Below are positions 26,601 through 36,549 of a DNA stretch of 64,000 nucleotides, piece after piece. The stretch is from Arcuatula senhousia (lineage: Eukaryota > Mollusca > Bivalvia > Mytilida > Mytilidae). The first letter of the stretch is position 1; every line of letters starts with the position of its first letter. A program made the translations under genes and the position numbers. The notes beneath the pieces are model-generated. The model was not told the DNA's origin and made no database searches. It was given only the letters and a program-made list of their open reading frames with translations. The DNA is taken from the NCBI GenBank assembly GCA_963971305.1, contig OZ020306.1, forward strand, positions 71,025,022-71,089,021. The letters run 5' to 3'.

Positions 26601-29600
26601 TTATTGTATATTAGGGAATTTTCAAAGTAACATTGGATACTTTGTAAAAATGTTTATAACTTCAAATTTAACACCATATTAGCACAAATCGCACTATCGT
26701 TTGATTGGTTGTCCTGCCACGCCATTTTATCTGGTTCTATAAATATCAGAATGACAAGTTTCTACGTTTTTGCCTTTTAATGAATAAAAGGTCGATATTT
26801 GTTTCATAATTGGGACGTCAAAAAAAAAAACATGAAAATTTCATATCCAAATGTATTTTTTACTTTCTGCATATTTCTAAAGTTTCTTTGAATATTTGAC
26901 ATGTAAAAAAATCATTCTTTGTTATTTCGATAAACAGTGAATTTCTTGCGTATTCATTTGCAATAACCTGGGTCTATATACGTCGGCTGGAAGTCAAGAC
27001 CGCTTAGGATATCAACTAGGATGCCAGGGTATTTAATATGCAAATGATTTCTTTCAGGAAAAGTTAAATGTCGGTATTGGTTCATTTCGTTATTCAGCTC
27101 TACAGCAATTGCATTGTGTATGGGTGTGTAATCTGATCATGCTGATGTTATTGTTCCATCCGTCAATCAACTGCGTAATTGGTATGAAGTGTTTATATAC
27201 TAATTGAAAATAATGGTTCGTGTAAAATACTTTACCTTTACACCTGGGACGTTGATTGCAGGCAGTGTTTTGCCGTATTTGAATTTCTCGCCATTGACTG
27301 AATATTTAACTGCTGATATCCGTTGTGTATCACCACACTCTTTAACTGGCATATAAACTTGAATCGGCATCTGCAAAAAAAAAATGGAATAAATTGTGAA
27401 ATATGTATCAAAAATATATCTTTATAGTATAGTAAAAAATGTAAAACATCAAGAAGAGAGTGAATAAAATTATTAACAAAATAAAAATGAGTTTTACTTA
27501 CAGCTCCATATAAGGAAGGTGTAATTTGATATCGAAAGCTCCAGTTTATTAGTTGCGTTATTATTAAACCATATTTCGTTAGACTCCTAATGAGGTATTA
27601 TTTACTTTTTTACTGCGATTATAGACTATAATAATTGTATTTTTTGTTCTTAAATGAAGTTGTTATTTAGTCCTAAGGAATTTATTTACCTCAAACTTGT
27701 TTAGATTTTTAGAAGCTTTGATTGTGATCAGTGATGACAGGAATTGCTCATCAGGGACATTAGATTCCAAACAAAGGTCCACATCACTAGTAGATCGTTC
27801 ACAAATTATATCGCTCTGTTGAACTCCATTAGGCATTGCCAATAAAACACACAAAAGAGTTTGTCCAAAAGGATCCTTTTCTTTTGCTTTATATCTAGGA
27901 AAAACATATTTACTTCATTGTTCTGTACAGAGAGGTATAATATAAGAGAGTAGCTCACTTACTAGTATATAAGATTGCTTGACTGATAATAGAAGATAAA
28001 GAGATATGGAATAACTGTGCGCAATACAACCTACAATATTATCACCAATTTAAAAACTCCACAATAAAAAACGGTCAGCAGCCTTCAATGTAACTAACGG
28101 TCGCTGCTCGATTTTTTGAAATTAGCCCTGGATTGAAAATAAACTACATGTACATATGATTCAAGCCAAATCCTAAACCCTAAACTGTCCGTATAAAACA
28201 AAATAGGTAATATTATTGTTATAAGTATTTCTTAAATTAAGGTTTTACATACAAGTTTGGTTTTAACTTACATAAACTTCGGCCAATTATTTGGATCCCG
28301 TCTTTTTCTCTCTTCTTCTTGTTGTTTCTTGAATTCTTCATATATCCGACGATTTTTTTCTTCTTCCTTTTTTCTACGTTCTTCTTCCTCTGCCTCTCTG
28401 CGTTTTTTTTCTTCCTCTTCTTTACGTTTTATCTCGTCTTCTATTCTTTCTAACTGCTTTTGTTTTTCTTCCCTTTGTTTTCTTCTTTTCTCCTCTTGTT
28501 TTTCTTTATCCTGTCTCTTTTTTTCAGCTTCTTCCTTTTCAAGACGTTCCTTCTCTATTCTACGTTTTTCTTCCTCTATTTGTCGTCTTTCTCTTTCTAA
28601 GTTTTCAGCTTCTCTCCTTCTGGCGTTTTCTAACTTTTCGCGTTCTATTCTTTGTTTTTCCAGTTCTTGTTTTTCTTCATCCCTTTTGTGTTTATCTTGC
28701 AATAGTTGTTCCCTCGTTTCTTTACGTTCTCGTTCTCTTGCTTCTTTTCGTTCTTGTTCCTGTCGAATAGTTTTTTTTCTCTGTTCAATTGCTTCGTTTC
28801 GTTTTTCCATGTCTCGTTTCAATCTGTCTTCTGCCTTTTTTATTGCTCTGGCCTTTTCCTCTTTTATTTTCTTTTGCTTCCTTTCTTCTTCCAATCTCTT
28901 CTTTTCGTCTTCCTCTTTCCTTTTTCTTTCATCCTCTTCTGTCCGTTTCCTTAACTCTTCTGCCAGTCTATTCTTTTCTTCTCTTTCCTCCTCCCTCTTC
29001 TTTCGTTCAATTTCTTCCTGTTTTTCTTTCTCCCTGCGTTCAAGTTCCTCCTCCTCTTCCTTTCTCTTTCGTTCTCGTTCTTCTTCTTCTTTTCTCTTTC
29101 GTTCTCGTTCTTCTTCTTCCAGCCTTTTTCGATTTTCTTCCTCTTCTCTCTTTTTCCGTTCCATTTCTTCTTCTTTCCTTTTCCTCATTTCCTCTTCCCA
29201 TATTCTCCGTTCTTCTTCTTGTTTTTTCCTTTCCTCCTCTCGTCTCTTTCTTTCTTCCTCTTCTTGTCTTTTTCTTTCTTCATCCTCCCGTCTTTTTCTT
29301 TCTTCCTCTTCCATCTGTATTCGTTTTTCTCGTTTTCGTTGCTCTATTTTTTCAAGTAGTTCTTTTTTTTTACGTTCTAGTTCATCTTGATCTTTTTTTA
29401 GACGCTGTTCTCTGTCTTTCACGTTTTCTAGATTTTTTAACCAATCATTAGTCAGGTTTTTTACCTTGTCTAATTCAGTGTCGGATATTTGGATGTCTTC
29501 GTCTAATTTACTAATAACATCTTCTAATTGACTCATTACTTGCATTAATTGATTTTGCTGAAGTGCTAACTTTTGAAGCGTTAATATGTCTTTCATAACA

Positions 29601-31988
29601 CTTCCGTTTATGTTTTTGCTGGCAAAAGAAATTAAAAAAATCTTAATATCTCTTTTCCTGACATGGCTTGGTATGTTTTTATATAGCCAATCTGGACTTT
29701 TTTCGGTGTGCTTTTGGATTTGACATACACAATTTGTTTTGCTTACTTTGAGATGATTTATTGCTACCTGTTTTGTCTTTGCTCTAAAGGAATCAATGAC
29801 ACCCGACTGTCCCATTGTATTGGTAAACCTTTGCAACAATTGTTATCTGTTTTACGGAACGTTGTTTAAAGTGTAGGATTCATTAGACTTTCTTGGAATA
29901 AGCAAATTCACAATCTCAGGATATTTTTTGCCCAGGTGATCCCCAGTAGAGTCTGGTTTGTCGTAGTGCATGGATAGGTCTGGAAGTTTACATTCATTTA
30001 TTTACGTTGTAGTTTTCTTGTTTTCTGAAGTTATTTATTGTCTACCGATTGTGCCGTTTTGTGCATTACCGTATTTCAAATGAATCATTTTCAAAACATT
30101 TATCTCATTATATATAATGTACCGTAATACGCCATTTGGATAACACCGATTAAGTAGATAAAGATTGGTTTTCATCATCTAAATAGTAAATGGATCTATT
30201 TGGTATTTGCTTGTAAAGGATATTATCATATACTTGGTAAATCTATTTCAAATGTCAAAATAAAGAGCGACAAAACAATGAAGAAATACCAGATGATAAA
30301 TGTAATACAAAACTACCGCAGTTGAAGGATCAATCTTACATGTCACACCCTTCTCTCCTGATGCAATCTGATGGTCTGGCAGTAACACAAAACACAATGT
30401 GTTCGTGAGACACAATCTAATTATAAAGTTGAATATCTTAGTAGAGAAACCATCCAAACACTAATCGAAACAACCAGTAACAATATCACTTAACATAGTT
30501 TAGATTTTTTCAACCATTGGATGATCTCAAAGGCAAAAATATTCTTAAACCGTATGAGACGTATTTTTTAACACCTTGGTCTAATGATTGGTCATGGAGA
30601 CATCGTTATCGTATGAAAAACAATCTGAAAATGTGTACATCCCCGGAATATCGAATAGGCAATGTAGTCGATCAGCCAACACTCAAAAATAGGATTTTGA
30701 ATGTCTATCACTGGGAGCAGCAGTTTTTTGTTAGTTTGGTAGAGTTTAAAATCTAAACTTTCAAATTAACATTGTTTTACTGGACAAAAAGTGTCCAAAC
30801 AGGGTATAACATGCGCCATTTTGAATGCATCCATTATCATGTTGTAAGCATTGAATTCATATTGCTATCAAATGTTTACAATGCGACGGAATATAATTGT
30901 GTAAGATGTTATGTTATCAGAAACATAGGTATTGACTTTTCTTGAGCTCCTGGGGATTAACTTAACGTGATTGATAATTTATATGATTATGGAAAGGATT
31001 ATTACTTAAACATGAATGTAACAAATACTTTCTTTAGGTATATATTATCATTGTTCTGGTTTTCAAGTTTCTGGATCATTATCATAGGTACATTCAATGA
31101 CATGGAATGGAATTGCTTTTACAATATCTTACACATTTGTTTCACTAAAATTCTTAAAATTTCTACATGTAAGACATTTTTTATTTATCTTAGACAGTAA
31201 ATAAAGCCTGGAAATGGCGGCGCAACGAGTGTTCTATAGCAGACAGGGACCGCTTACTCTTCTCACTCTTGTTACGACATGAGTTCCCGTTGTTGATTTC
31301 TATTCGGTTGATTTTGTGCTTTGTGTTTCCTCGTGCTGTTCTTGTTAATGTTTACCGGTATTGTCGTTGCCCTTTCGGACTTTTGACACTCGAATGCCCC
31401 ATTAGTGTCTCTTTCCTTTTAATCTTGAAGGTATAACCAAAATACAAAAAAAGAGCTGCCAGATTAATTCTAGATGCTGACCCCCTTTCACCTTCTGGAC
31501 CTCTTTTTACGCAATTGGGTTGGATGACAATTGATAATAGAATTAAATACCATAAATATCTAATGATTCACAAAAGTCTAAATGAAAAAGCTCCCGTTTA
31601 TCTCACAAACTTGTTTACTTCCTCAAACAACACCCGTATAATGAGAAATAATGCTTAACAGAAAAAAAACTTAATGTTTCAAAGCCTAAAACAGAAATTC
31701 ATAAAAGATCTTTCCAATATTCAGGTTCTGTTTTATGGAATGAGTTCTCAAATACAAACTATTTCAAATACAAACCTGTTAAAACATGAAATAAAAAGTC
31801 ATTTACTTCAGCATTTGCCATAATATTTTCCTTTAATTACTCTATTTTACATACTCTGTTGTTCATTTAATTTTATTGTATACTAATAAGGGCCTCAGGG
31901 AAGATTAGTTTTTTTTATAGTTGCATACATTTACTTTGTAAACTTAATAATATTGTAAACTTACTGTGTTACCCTCTATAAATAAAGA

Positions 31989-32033
<45 letters not shown>

Positions 32034-35000
32034 CAGATAAATATAGATAAAATATTGCGTATAATATTTATCGATAAGAATCGATGAAGTACCAATATCG
32101 GGGCTCTTTTTTACACTCTGATACGTGGCTTTCTTTCGCTTAAATTTTGGCATTTTTGTATGTCTGCTTTCAATGCCCAAAAATTGTTCATTGATACATG
32201 TATGTATTCTAATCATAACATTATTTTATTTAATGTGTGGTAATATACAAATGCACATCGATATACTAATAAAAAAAACTTAAAGTTTGCACAATGCTGT
32301 TTAGTAAAAAACACGGGGGTCTATTAAAAGTTAACATAAAGTTATAAACATGGGAGCAATGCTATTAAATTTCAAGTTTAAATTGTAAATGTATTAACTA
32401 GTAGGGCTGTCCTTTTTCTATAACGTATAAAATTTTACATTTTGGACAGAGGGTAACACGACTCTGTTATATATGGACAACAAAACTAATTATTCAATGA
32501 CTCATTCATTTGAGTAGCTGCGAAGTTAAACAAAACTCGCGAACTTATGACAGGTGTTCTTTCTCAGGCATTTATTTTTTTTAATTATTTAGTGTGCCTT
32601 ATGTAATTAATGGATAGATAAGATGAGCGTCTCCAGAAGAACCTCCAGGTAGTGGGAGAAGGTTCCTGGATTTTGTTCAATTGTTACTTGAGTAGCTAAC
32701 GCTGGTGGTTGTGTGCAATAAACTGGACGACTAATGGCTTGTTGTCGAAAATCTACGATGTTTTTATAACATAAATGAAACGGAGGGGATTTCAACTACA
32801 AAGCCCTTTCTGAATCTGCCACCGCAGCATCTGATTGAAATCTTCAGATTAAAAGCAACAGTCAAGAGATTGGAAATACACAATATCAAAATTGTATCTA
32901 AATCTTTCACACAAACCCGATCAAGACTCATGTTATGTGTTTTGCCAAATATAACATTAAATCATGTCACGTAAATATATAAACATTACAAATAGCAAGA
33001 ATAATAAAAAAAATAAAATTATGGAATACAACGTAAATGAAATTGGAAGTTTATGGAATTTAATAGTGACCCATTTGGTTTATTATTTGTATAATAAATT
33101 TCGAGTTTCGAATCTTGAATATCGAATTTCGAATCACGAATTTCGAATCTCGCGATCTATCTCTCGAATTTCGAATCCCGTATTTTGATAATAACGTGTT
33201 TAAAAGAACTATTTGGTATATGATTATAAAACAAGCAATCTGATTGGTTATAAGTATATTGAATTTCAAATCCCGACTTTGGAACTTCGAATTCCAAATT
33301 TGGAATTTAAAATCTCGAATCTCCACTGAGCCTTCTTGGCTTTCGTAGGATGTAGCTCAAATATGCATAGGAAGTATCGAGGCTCGATAATCTATTCATT
33401 GGTGTAATTTTCTAAATTTCATCGACTGTTATGATCAATATACAATGAATGATTTTTGTGTCATTGAAGGCAAACATACATTGCAAATGACTACAGCGAC
33501 GAAAATGGGCAAAAATTAAACGAAAAAGCCACGTACGCAGAGTGTTTAAAAGAGCCCCGGTATCGGTACTTCATCGATACTTATCGATAAATATTATACG
33601 ACATGTTTTTTATTTATACTGTACAGATTACATAACACCTTACACAATTATATTCCATCACATTTGTAAAACTTTGACAGCAATATGAATTCAATGCTTT
33701 CAACATGATTTGTGTCTGTCAAAATGGATGCATTCAAAATGGCGCATGTTATACCTTGTTTGGACACTACTCGTTCGGTATACCAAAATAAATTTGAAAG
33801 TTTAGAATGTTAAACTCTACCAAAACCACCGAAAAACTGTTGTTTCCAGTGGTAGACATCCATCTCGAAAAGTAGAGGATTTTTTCGATGGGACTGATAG
33901 ACTGATGTGACCTATGAACACCATATGCACGAAGGTAAATATGTTACTTTCCAGGTTGAGTAAAAACTAATGGTTCTAAAGTTAATGTAGTCTCGTGTAT
34001 CGTTATTTTTTAAACTTTGACTATGGAGAATGAGTTGGAGGAATCAATCTATCAAACGAAGTATTGTTGACAAAGATGTATTCATTTGCAATATAAACCG
34101 AGTTTAATTGTTTTGCGTGTTCAATATTGAAGATTACAGCAAAGGGATAACTTTTGCTAGTAAAACAAAACTTACTTATTCTTTGGACTGTTTGTCTCAA
34201 TTTTTGGATCTGCTGTTTTTACCAGTGGTGTATATTGTTGATTTTGCAGAAATTGCCTATCTATGTAATCTCTATATTTGTGGAGCGAATAATCATCTCC
34301 ATCATCTAGCTGAGTGTCACCATAAAATTTCTTCTTTTCATTAATAAGTTTTTCCATTTCTTTTAATAATTTGACCTCTGGGAATGAACAAATAAATAAA
34401 TAATATAAAAATACTTTGTCCCTGCATATGAAAAGTCGAAACAAGACCCTTCGTGTTGACGTAGTTCGCCTATCTAAACTAATAAAAAATAACATATTCA
34501 ATGAAGTAAAGCATACAGCTTATCAAAATCTAAGAGAAGGACAGAGGTATGTTCAAGACAACATACATATGAACATATATTCTTTCATCACGTAAAAATA
34601 ATTTGTACACAACAGTACTTTTTTACACATAAAGCCAACTTCTGTTAGCCCAAAACACCATTTTAAGTGCGTACAAATATACAATATATATAACCAATTA
34701 TGGATGAAGAATTGTCACAAGAGTCAAATAACGCAGGGATTTAAATACTAGGTTATACCAAAATTACCGATCTTGGTTTATTAATACTATTACAAAAACG
34801 AAAAGACACAACATGGATAACGCACCGAAGATATTGAAGATCGCAATGGTTTTGATTATGTACGTGCACTTCAAAAGAAATGTTGAGTTAATCCTGGTTT
34901 AATGGCGCGTCAAACCTCCTTCTTCCATTGCAATGGTAGGGTATGGTATTTAATATCGTAGTGTTATTCGACACAAGTGAATAAATTTGATATTTGTTTT

Positions 35001-36379
35001 CCAGAATTAGTTGTTTTGTTTATTATATATAGCTTAATGCGGTTAGCGTCACATTTGTTTTAATTTTAGAGGATCAAATAAAGAAGAAAATTTCTTAACA
35101 ATTAAAAAAAAAATACTTTTTATGCAAATAAAGGTAACTCTGCTCGAATATTTTTTTCTGATTTAAAAGTAAAGAATTCAATTATTACAATTTTTTTTGT
35201 TTGCACTTGTCGCTTAAATGAATTTTGGTCTTTTTCAAACTAGGGTGGTCTCTCTTTTTTTGATAATTTCAGGACTGGATTTGAATTGTATGCAACTATG
35301 CTGACCTTTAGTCAATCGCAAAAAAACGAGCAACGGCTACTAGACCCATTGAAGGTTGCTGGATGGTGCTCTTTGTTTTTTTTTCATTTCTGTCTGGTTA
35401 TGAGAACTCTCTGTCGGGTACACCTATTCCACACCTCATTTAAATCATATTTAGATTAATATATAGTCTTAAATGTTCGAGATTCCCGAACTAAATACTC
35501 ATTGCTGAAAGCTTTATCTGCTTTAAAGAACTCTTTCTGATCGAATATTTTACGCAGTCGTAAGAGAAAAGTCGCCATCGATTCCGGTCTATGTTTTGTT
35601 CAAATAGAGCAGACGTTCAGTTTAAAAGTATATGTTACGTGTGGGTTTCTTATAATGATAAGATACTTCAGAAGGTTTCCATATTGGACTGAAATCTTTT
35701 ATTTCAGAATCCGAAGTATACTGCGGATTGAATTATTTGATTGGGCATAATTTTCTGTTGTTTTCTTTAAATATACATCTAGTTTGATTTTTATTTTCGT
35801 ATTAACATATATAAACTGCCACACACGAAACCATGACATTGGTTCCCCACCAATATTAATGAAATTACAGAACTATATAATTATGTTTATAAAGTCAAGG
35901 AATCTATTGATATATCATAAGTTCATCACATGTCAAATATGGTCACCATGACTATCAATATTGGGAAACAAGAAAGCGTACAATTGAAGATTGCATCTTC
36001 ATTTAAATGACTAACAGATTTGCCAGAATTACGACAAAGAGATGTGGAATAAGAGTACGCGACCGCATATCAGCAAGCGCAATCATCATTAAATTACTTT
36101 AACCATACCTTCTTTGTCAATCCATTTCATTCTCTTCCGTATTCCGTCAGCAATTCTTGCGTGGGACAGTTCGATGGCGGTAATTACCGTTTTTATTTTT
36201 TTCAATATTTCATTCGCATAGTTAGTAGCTCTGCTATACAGTTCATCGGTTTCCTTGGTAATAGCTTCAACTGTTGTGCTAAACTTTTGTATATTAACTG
36301 TAAGGTCAGAAACCAAAGGTAGTCCTTCTATTTTTGCTTTCTGATCCTCGATATATTTCAATGCTGGTATATCAGGCAT
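20123..36379 (-). CDS. Eleven-exon gene: ER/K helix protein with ZU5-like and UPA-like domains
   Basis: The exons (minus strand) are 36379-36109, 34377-34176, 29618-28272, 27894-27690, 27370-27236, 26513-26322, 25556-25424, 24714-24548, 23567-23381, 21066-20925 and 20690-20123. All junctions are AG/GT, all phases agree, and the joined frame is 3,549 nt (1,182 residues plus stop). Residues 1-225 are polar and helical. Residues ~225-595 form an uninterrupted Glu/Arg/Lys helix with no glycine or proline. Residues ~620-828 hold two beta-rich regions that I read as ZU5-like; the second contains ITGSLLDVTF and IEVTVYGFG. Residues 829-946 are a polar linker. Residues ~947-1155 resemble a UPA domain. 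There is no signal peptide, membrane segment or death domain. The likely role is an intracellular scaffold. The gene model is strong; domain naming is moderate. An in-frame TGA at 36,394-36,392 precedes the start. Missed exons in introns 2 and 9 cannot be excluded. Confidence 0.85.
20925..21066 (-). CDS. Exon 10 (residues 947-993), start of UPA-like region
   Basis: The acceptor is CTCATTTTCAG and the donor TACCA|GTAAGT (phase 2). It encodes DFEEIDGTVRIVSKVSG, TWEVVELTD and a proline/glycine loop. A plus-strand open frame over the same bases is only its shadow. Confidence 0.8.
21215..21370 (-). mobile_element. Penelope-like 3' fragment in intron 9
   Basis: It contains the GAAGATCGCAA and TCTGACTTG words and CAACCAGCCAAACACTAATT, which recur at the 3' ends of the reverse-transcriptase copies at 22.7-23.3 kb and 46.3-49.3 kb. 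It is highly decayed. Confidence 0.45.
21600..21895. repeat. Dispersed repeat rich in ACTCGTAA/TACGAGT, copy 1
   Basis: Shared words with 42,125-42,400 in the same order and orientation include AAATCCTCTG, ACGAGTTCTTTAC, TGACATTGT, GCGATC(G/A)AATACGAGTT and AACTCGT. It is about 300 bp in intron 9. The superfamily was not identified. Confidence 0.6.
22665..23300 (+). mobile_element. Penelope-like reverse transcriptase 3' fragment with UTR, in intron 9
   Basis: The plus-strand translation, with stops and shifts, follows the intact-looking C-terminus at 48,738-49,082: acidic/Gly start, KRDDFNF-like block, and a tyrosine/isoleucine block. The conserved 3' UTR segment with GGTTTTACCCACC and ACCATTGCAATC follows, then a tail ending at TTTTTACCTTTATTT. 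It is non-functional. Confidence 0.7.
23381..23567 (-). CDS. Exon 9 (residues 885-946), helical linker
   Basis: The acceptor is GGTTTTAAG and the donor TTCAG|GTATTA (phase 1). It encodes AIESDGDKNRSILKRLYNSS, a basic helix, and a serine-rich end. No family was recognised. Confidence 0.75.
24074..24345. mobile_element. MITE with ~29 bp terminal inverted repeats and internal ATTATTTATTT repeats
   Basis: The left end GGGGACGACCATTTGATTCT and the reverse complement of the right end (GGACAGCAATTTGATTTTGA) match with few differences, both running into G-tracts. Inside, CAGATTATTTATTT or close variants occur five times. It lies in intron 8. An open frame spanning it is fortuitous. The target-site duplication is not clear. 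Confidence 0.75.
24548..24714 (-). CDS. Exon 8 (residues 829-884), acidic/basic linker
   Basis: The acceptor is an AG within AATAGTAG. Using either AG keeps the frame, the alternative adding one Val, so the start may be 24,717. The pyrimidine tract is weak. It encodes DIFVLSKGSSKSKKEK and an acidic helix ending VEEYK. The donor is ACAAG|GTAAAT in phase 0. Confidence 0.75.
25255..25392 (+). repeat. Dispersed repeat with TTGTCGTTGCCCTTTCGGAC, copy in intron 7
   Basis: It shares TTGATTTCT, GTGCTGTTCTTGTT, TTTACCGG, TTGTCGTTGCCCTTTCGGAC and TGACACT with copies at 31.2-31.4, 45.9-46.15 and (minus) 47.16-47.24 kb. The class is unknown; it may be a SINE or an element end. Confidence 0.7.
25424..25556 (-). 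CDS. Exon 7 (residues 785-828), second ZU5-like region ends
   Basis: The acceptor is ATATTTTTTGCAG and the donor TCAG|GTAAGT (phase 1). It encodes VVPRKSLKQNK, then ITGSLLDVTFDHKTKRDIEV, then TVYGFG. The order 'xxS-xxDV-T...xxxVTV' is the most ZU5-like part of the protein. Confidence 0.82.
26322..26513 (-). CDS. Exon 6 (residues 721-784), second ZU5-like region begins
   Basis: The acceptor is TTCATATATTCAG and the donor GCAAAG|GTTAGT. The exon is 64 codons, phase 0 at both ends. The run IQLKIQQKTFNTPTNCKAK resembles the ZU5 pattern of a strand, a threonine/proline turn and another strand. Confidence 0.82.
27236..27370 (-). CDS. Exon 5 (residues 676-720)
   Basis: The acceptor TTTTTTTTTTGCAG and donor GTAAAG|GTAAAG are clear and the exon is exactly 45 codons, phase 0 at both ends. 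It reads MPIQVYMPVKECGD and onward, like the closing strands of a ZU5-like sandwich. Confidence 0.82.
27690..27894 (-). CDS. Exon 4 (residues 607-675), start of first ZU5-like region
   Basis: The acceptor is TTTTTCCTAG and the phase-2 join restores Ile. It encodes YKAKEKDPFGQTLLC followed by alternating beta-type segments such as SSLITIKASKN. The donor is TTTGAG|GTAAAT in phase 0. The fold assignment rests on beta pattern and position only. Confidence 0.82.
28069..28120 (-). repeat. Short dispersed repeat (GAGCAGCGACC...GAAGGCTGCT), intron 3
   Basis: The reverse complement matches 43,150-43,200 and 55,635-55,695, and more weakly 35,325-35,375. Shared words are GAGCAGCGACC, ATTGAAGGCTGCT and TTTTCCATTGT-like ends. 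Confidence 0.55.
28272..29618 (-). CDS. Exon 3 (residues 158-606), long ER/K alpha-helix
   Basis: The acceptor is a strong pyrimidine tract ending TTTTGCCAG at 29,619, phase-compatible with exon 2. After a short leucine/glutamine-rich helix (LTLQKLALQQNQ), about 370 residues are almost only E, K, R, Q and L with blocks such as EEEERKRR and no G or P. That composition is typical of stable single alpha-helices (ER/K type) or very long coiled coils. The exon closes with DPNNWPKF and the donor TTTAT|GTAAGT in phase 2. The reading frame stays open 73 codons upstream of the acceptor to an ATG at 29,839, which I treat as intron. Confidence 0.88.
30300..30745 (-). mobile_element. Penelope-like C-terminal/3' UTR fragment in intron 2
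   Basis: It matches the antisense copy at 46,330-46,680 in order: AACACAAAACACAA, GTGAGACACAAT, ACTAAT(C/T), TATGAGACGTATTTTTT-like, CCTTGGTCTAATGATTGG and ATATCGAATAGG. It is decayed. Part of it is included in the inverted duplication with 33.8 kb. Confidence 0.6.
30690..30930 (+). repeat. Left arm (outer part) of an inverted duplication in intron 2
   Basis: The reverse complement of this stretch matches 33,620-33,840: GCGCCATTTTGAATGCATCC, TTGAATTCATATTGCT and TAGAGTTTAAAAT are shared with small changes. The rest of the left arm is displaced to 32,040-32,190 by inserted elements. Confidence 0.75.
31205..31425 (+). repeat. Dispersed repeat with TTGTCGTTGCCCTTTCGGAC, copy in intron 2
   Basis: It has the same 3' part as the 25.3 kb copy, plus upstream words CTATAGCAG, ACCGCTTACTCTTC and CTTGTTAC shared with 45,945-46,150. 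It sits immediately before the LINE fragment. Confidence 0.7.
31432..32034 (+). mobile_element. LINE (CR1/L2-like) 3' end with (ATT)n tail
   Basis: The plus-strand reading gives IQKRAARLILDADPLSPSG, LFTQLGWMTIDNRIKYHKYL and KSLNEKAPVYLTNLF, then in another frame RSFQYSGSVLWNEF. This is the classic C-terminal pattern of CR1/L2-type LINE reverse transcriptases. It has frameshifts and stops. A short UTR, AATAAA and an ATT microsatellite tail follow. It lies antisense inside intron 2, is 5' truncated and is inactive. Confidence 0.85.
31988..32034. repeat. (ATT)n microsatellite tail
   Basis: An uninterrupted ATT run of about 45 bp directly follows ATAAATAAAGAATTT, as is usual at L2/CR1-type 3' ends. 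Confidence 0.9.
32040..32190 (+). repeat. Left arm (inner part) of the inverted duplication
   Basis: The reverse complement matches 33,470-33,602, sharing TTTATCGATAAG, ATCGATGAAGTACC, GGGGCTCTTTT and ACGTGGCTTT. In the right copy it is contiguous with the outer arm, so the LINE and its neighbour split the left copy later. Confidence 0.75.
33100..33325. repeat. Degenerate GAATTTCGAATC simple repeat, two opposed blocks
   Basis: At 33,100-33,180 words such as AATTTCGAATC and AATATCGAA recur about every 11-12 bp. A related block with AATTCCAAATTTGGAATTT lies at 33,257-33,325. It is in intron 2, between the inverted arms. Confidence 0.65.
33470..33840 (-). repeat. Right arm of the inverted duplication
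   Basis: This is the contiguous reverse-complement counterpart of 30,690-30,930 plus 32,040-32,190. Divergence is moderate. The spacer between inner arms is about 1.3 kb. Confidence 0.75.
33930..34085 (-). mobile_element. Short Penelope-like RT fragment in intron 2
   Basis: It shares TATGTTACTTTCCAGG, AATCAATCTA(T/G)CAAACGAAG and GTTGACAAAGA-like words with the minus-strand RT copies at 46.7-46.9 and 37.0-37.1 kb. Confidence 0.5.
34176..34377 (-). CDS. Exon 2 (residues 91-157)
   Basis: The acceptor TTCATTCCCAG lies at the boundary. The first two bases complete the phase-1 codon from exon 1 to give Glu, followed by VKLLKEMEKLINEKKK. It is acidic and helical with a stretch of polar turns. The donor is AATAA|GTAAGT, a consensus 5' site, in phase 2. 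Confidence 0.82.
34840..34932 (-). mobile_element. Penelope-like 3' UTR segment in intron 1
   Basis: It runs from GAAGATCGCAATGG to CCATTGCAATGG, with CTGGTTTAATGGCGCG between. It is the UTR segment seen next to coding parts elsewhere, here alone. The inverted ends form a possible hairpin. Confidence 0.55.
34933..36108. other. Remainder of intron 1, nothing further recognised
   Basis: This is AT-rich sequence with a weak copy (35,325-35,375) of the GAGCAGCGACC-type repeat. No exon-like frame or strong secondary structure was seen. Confidence 0.5.
36109..36379 (-). CDS. Exon 1 (residues 1-90), helical N-terminus
   Basis: It starts at the ATG at 36,379-36,377. This is the first in-frame ATG after a TGA 12 nt upstream, so it is the best start unless an upstream splice at CACAG (around 36,388) supplies more 5' sequence. 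It encodes MPDIPALKYIEDQKAK and further amphipathic helix. It ends GAAG|GTATGG in phase 1. The Penelope-like remnant beginning about 36,550 lies less than 200 bp upstream. Confidence 0.8.
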
Positions 36380-36549
36380 GGTTTTACTGTGTCAAAAATA
36401 ATAACAGTTACAAAGATAATGCTTAAAGGTTCAACGTATAAATAAACGAAAACGAACAGATTGTTGCAATTATCAGATATATTAAGGCAATAAAAAAAAT
36501 CAACTTGGATGATCAATCTTAATGTCAAAGAAACGACAAAACATGAAGG

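Noticed and set aside
28257..29451. Long plus-strand open frames (377 and 220 codons, Ser/Phe/Leu-rich) opposite exon 3
   Set aside because: They are the antisense of E/K/R-rich codons, which contain few stop complements. The splice sites, phases and domain content support only the minus strand.
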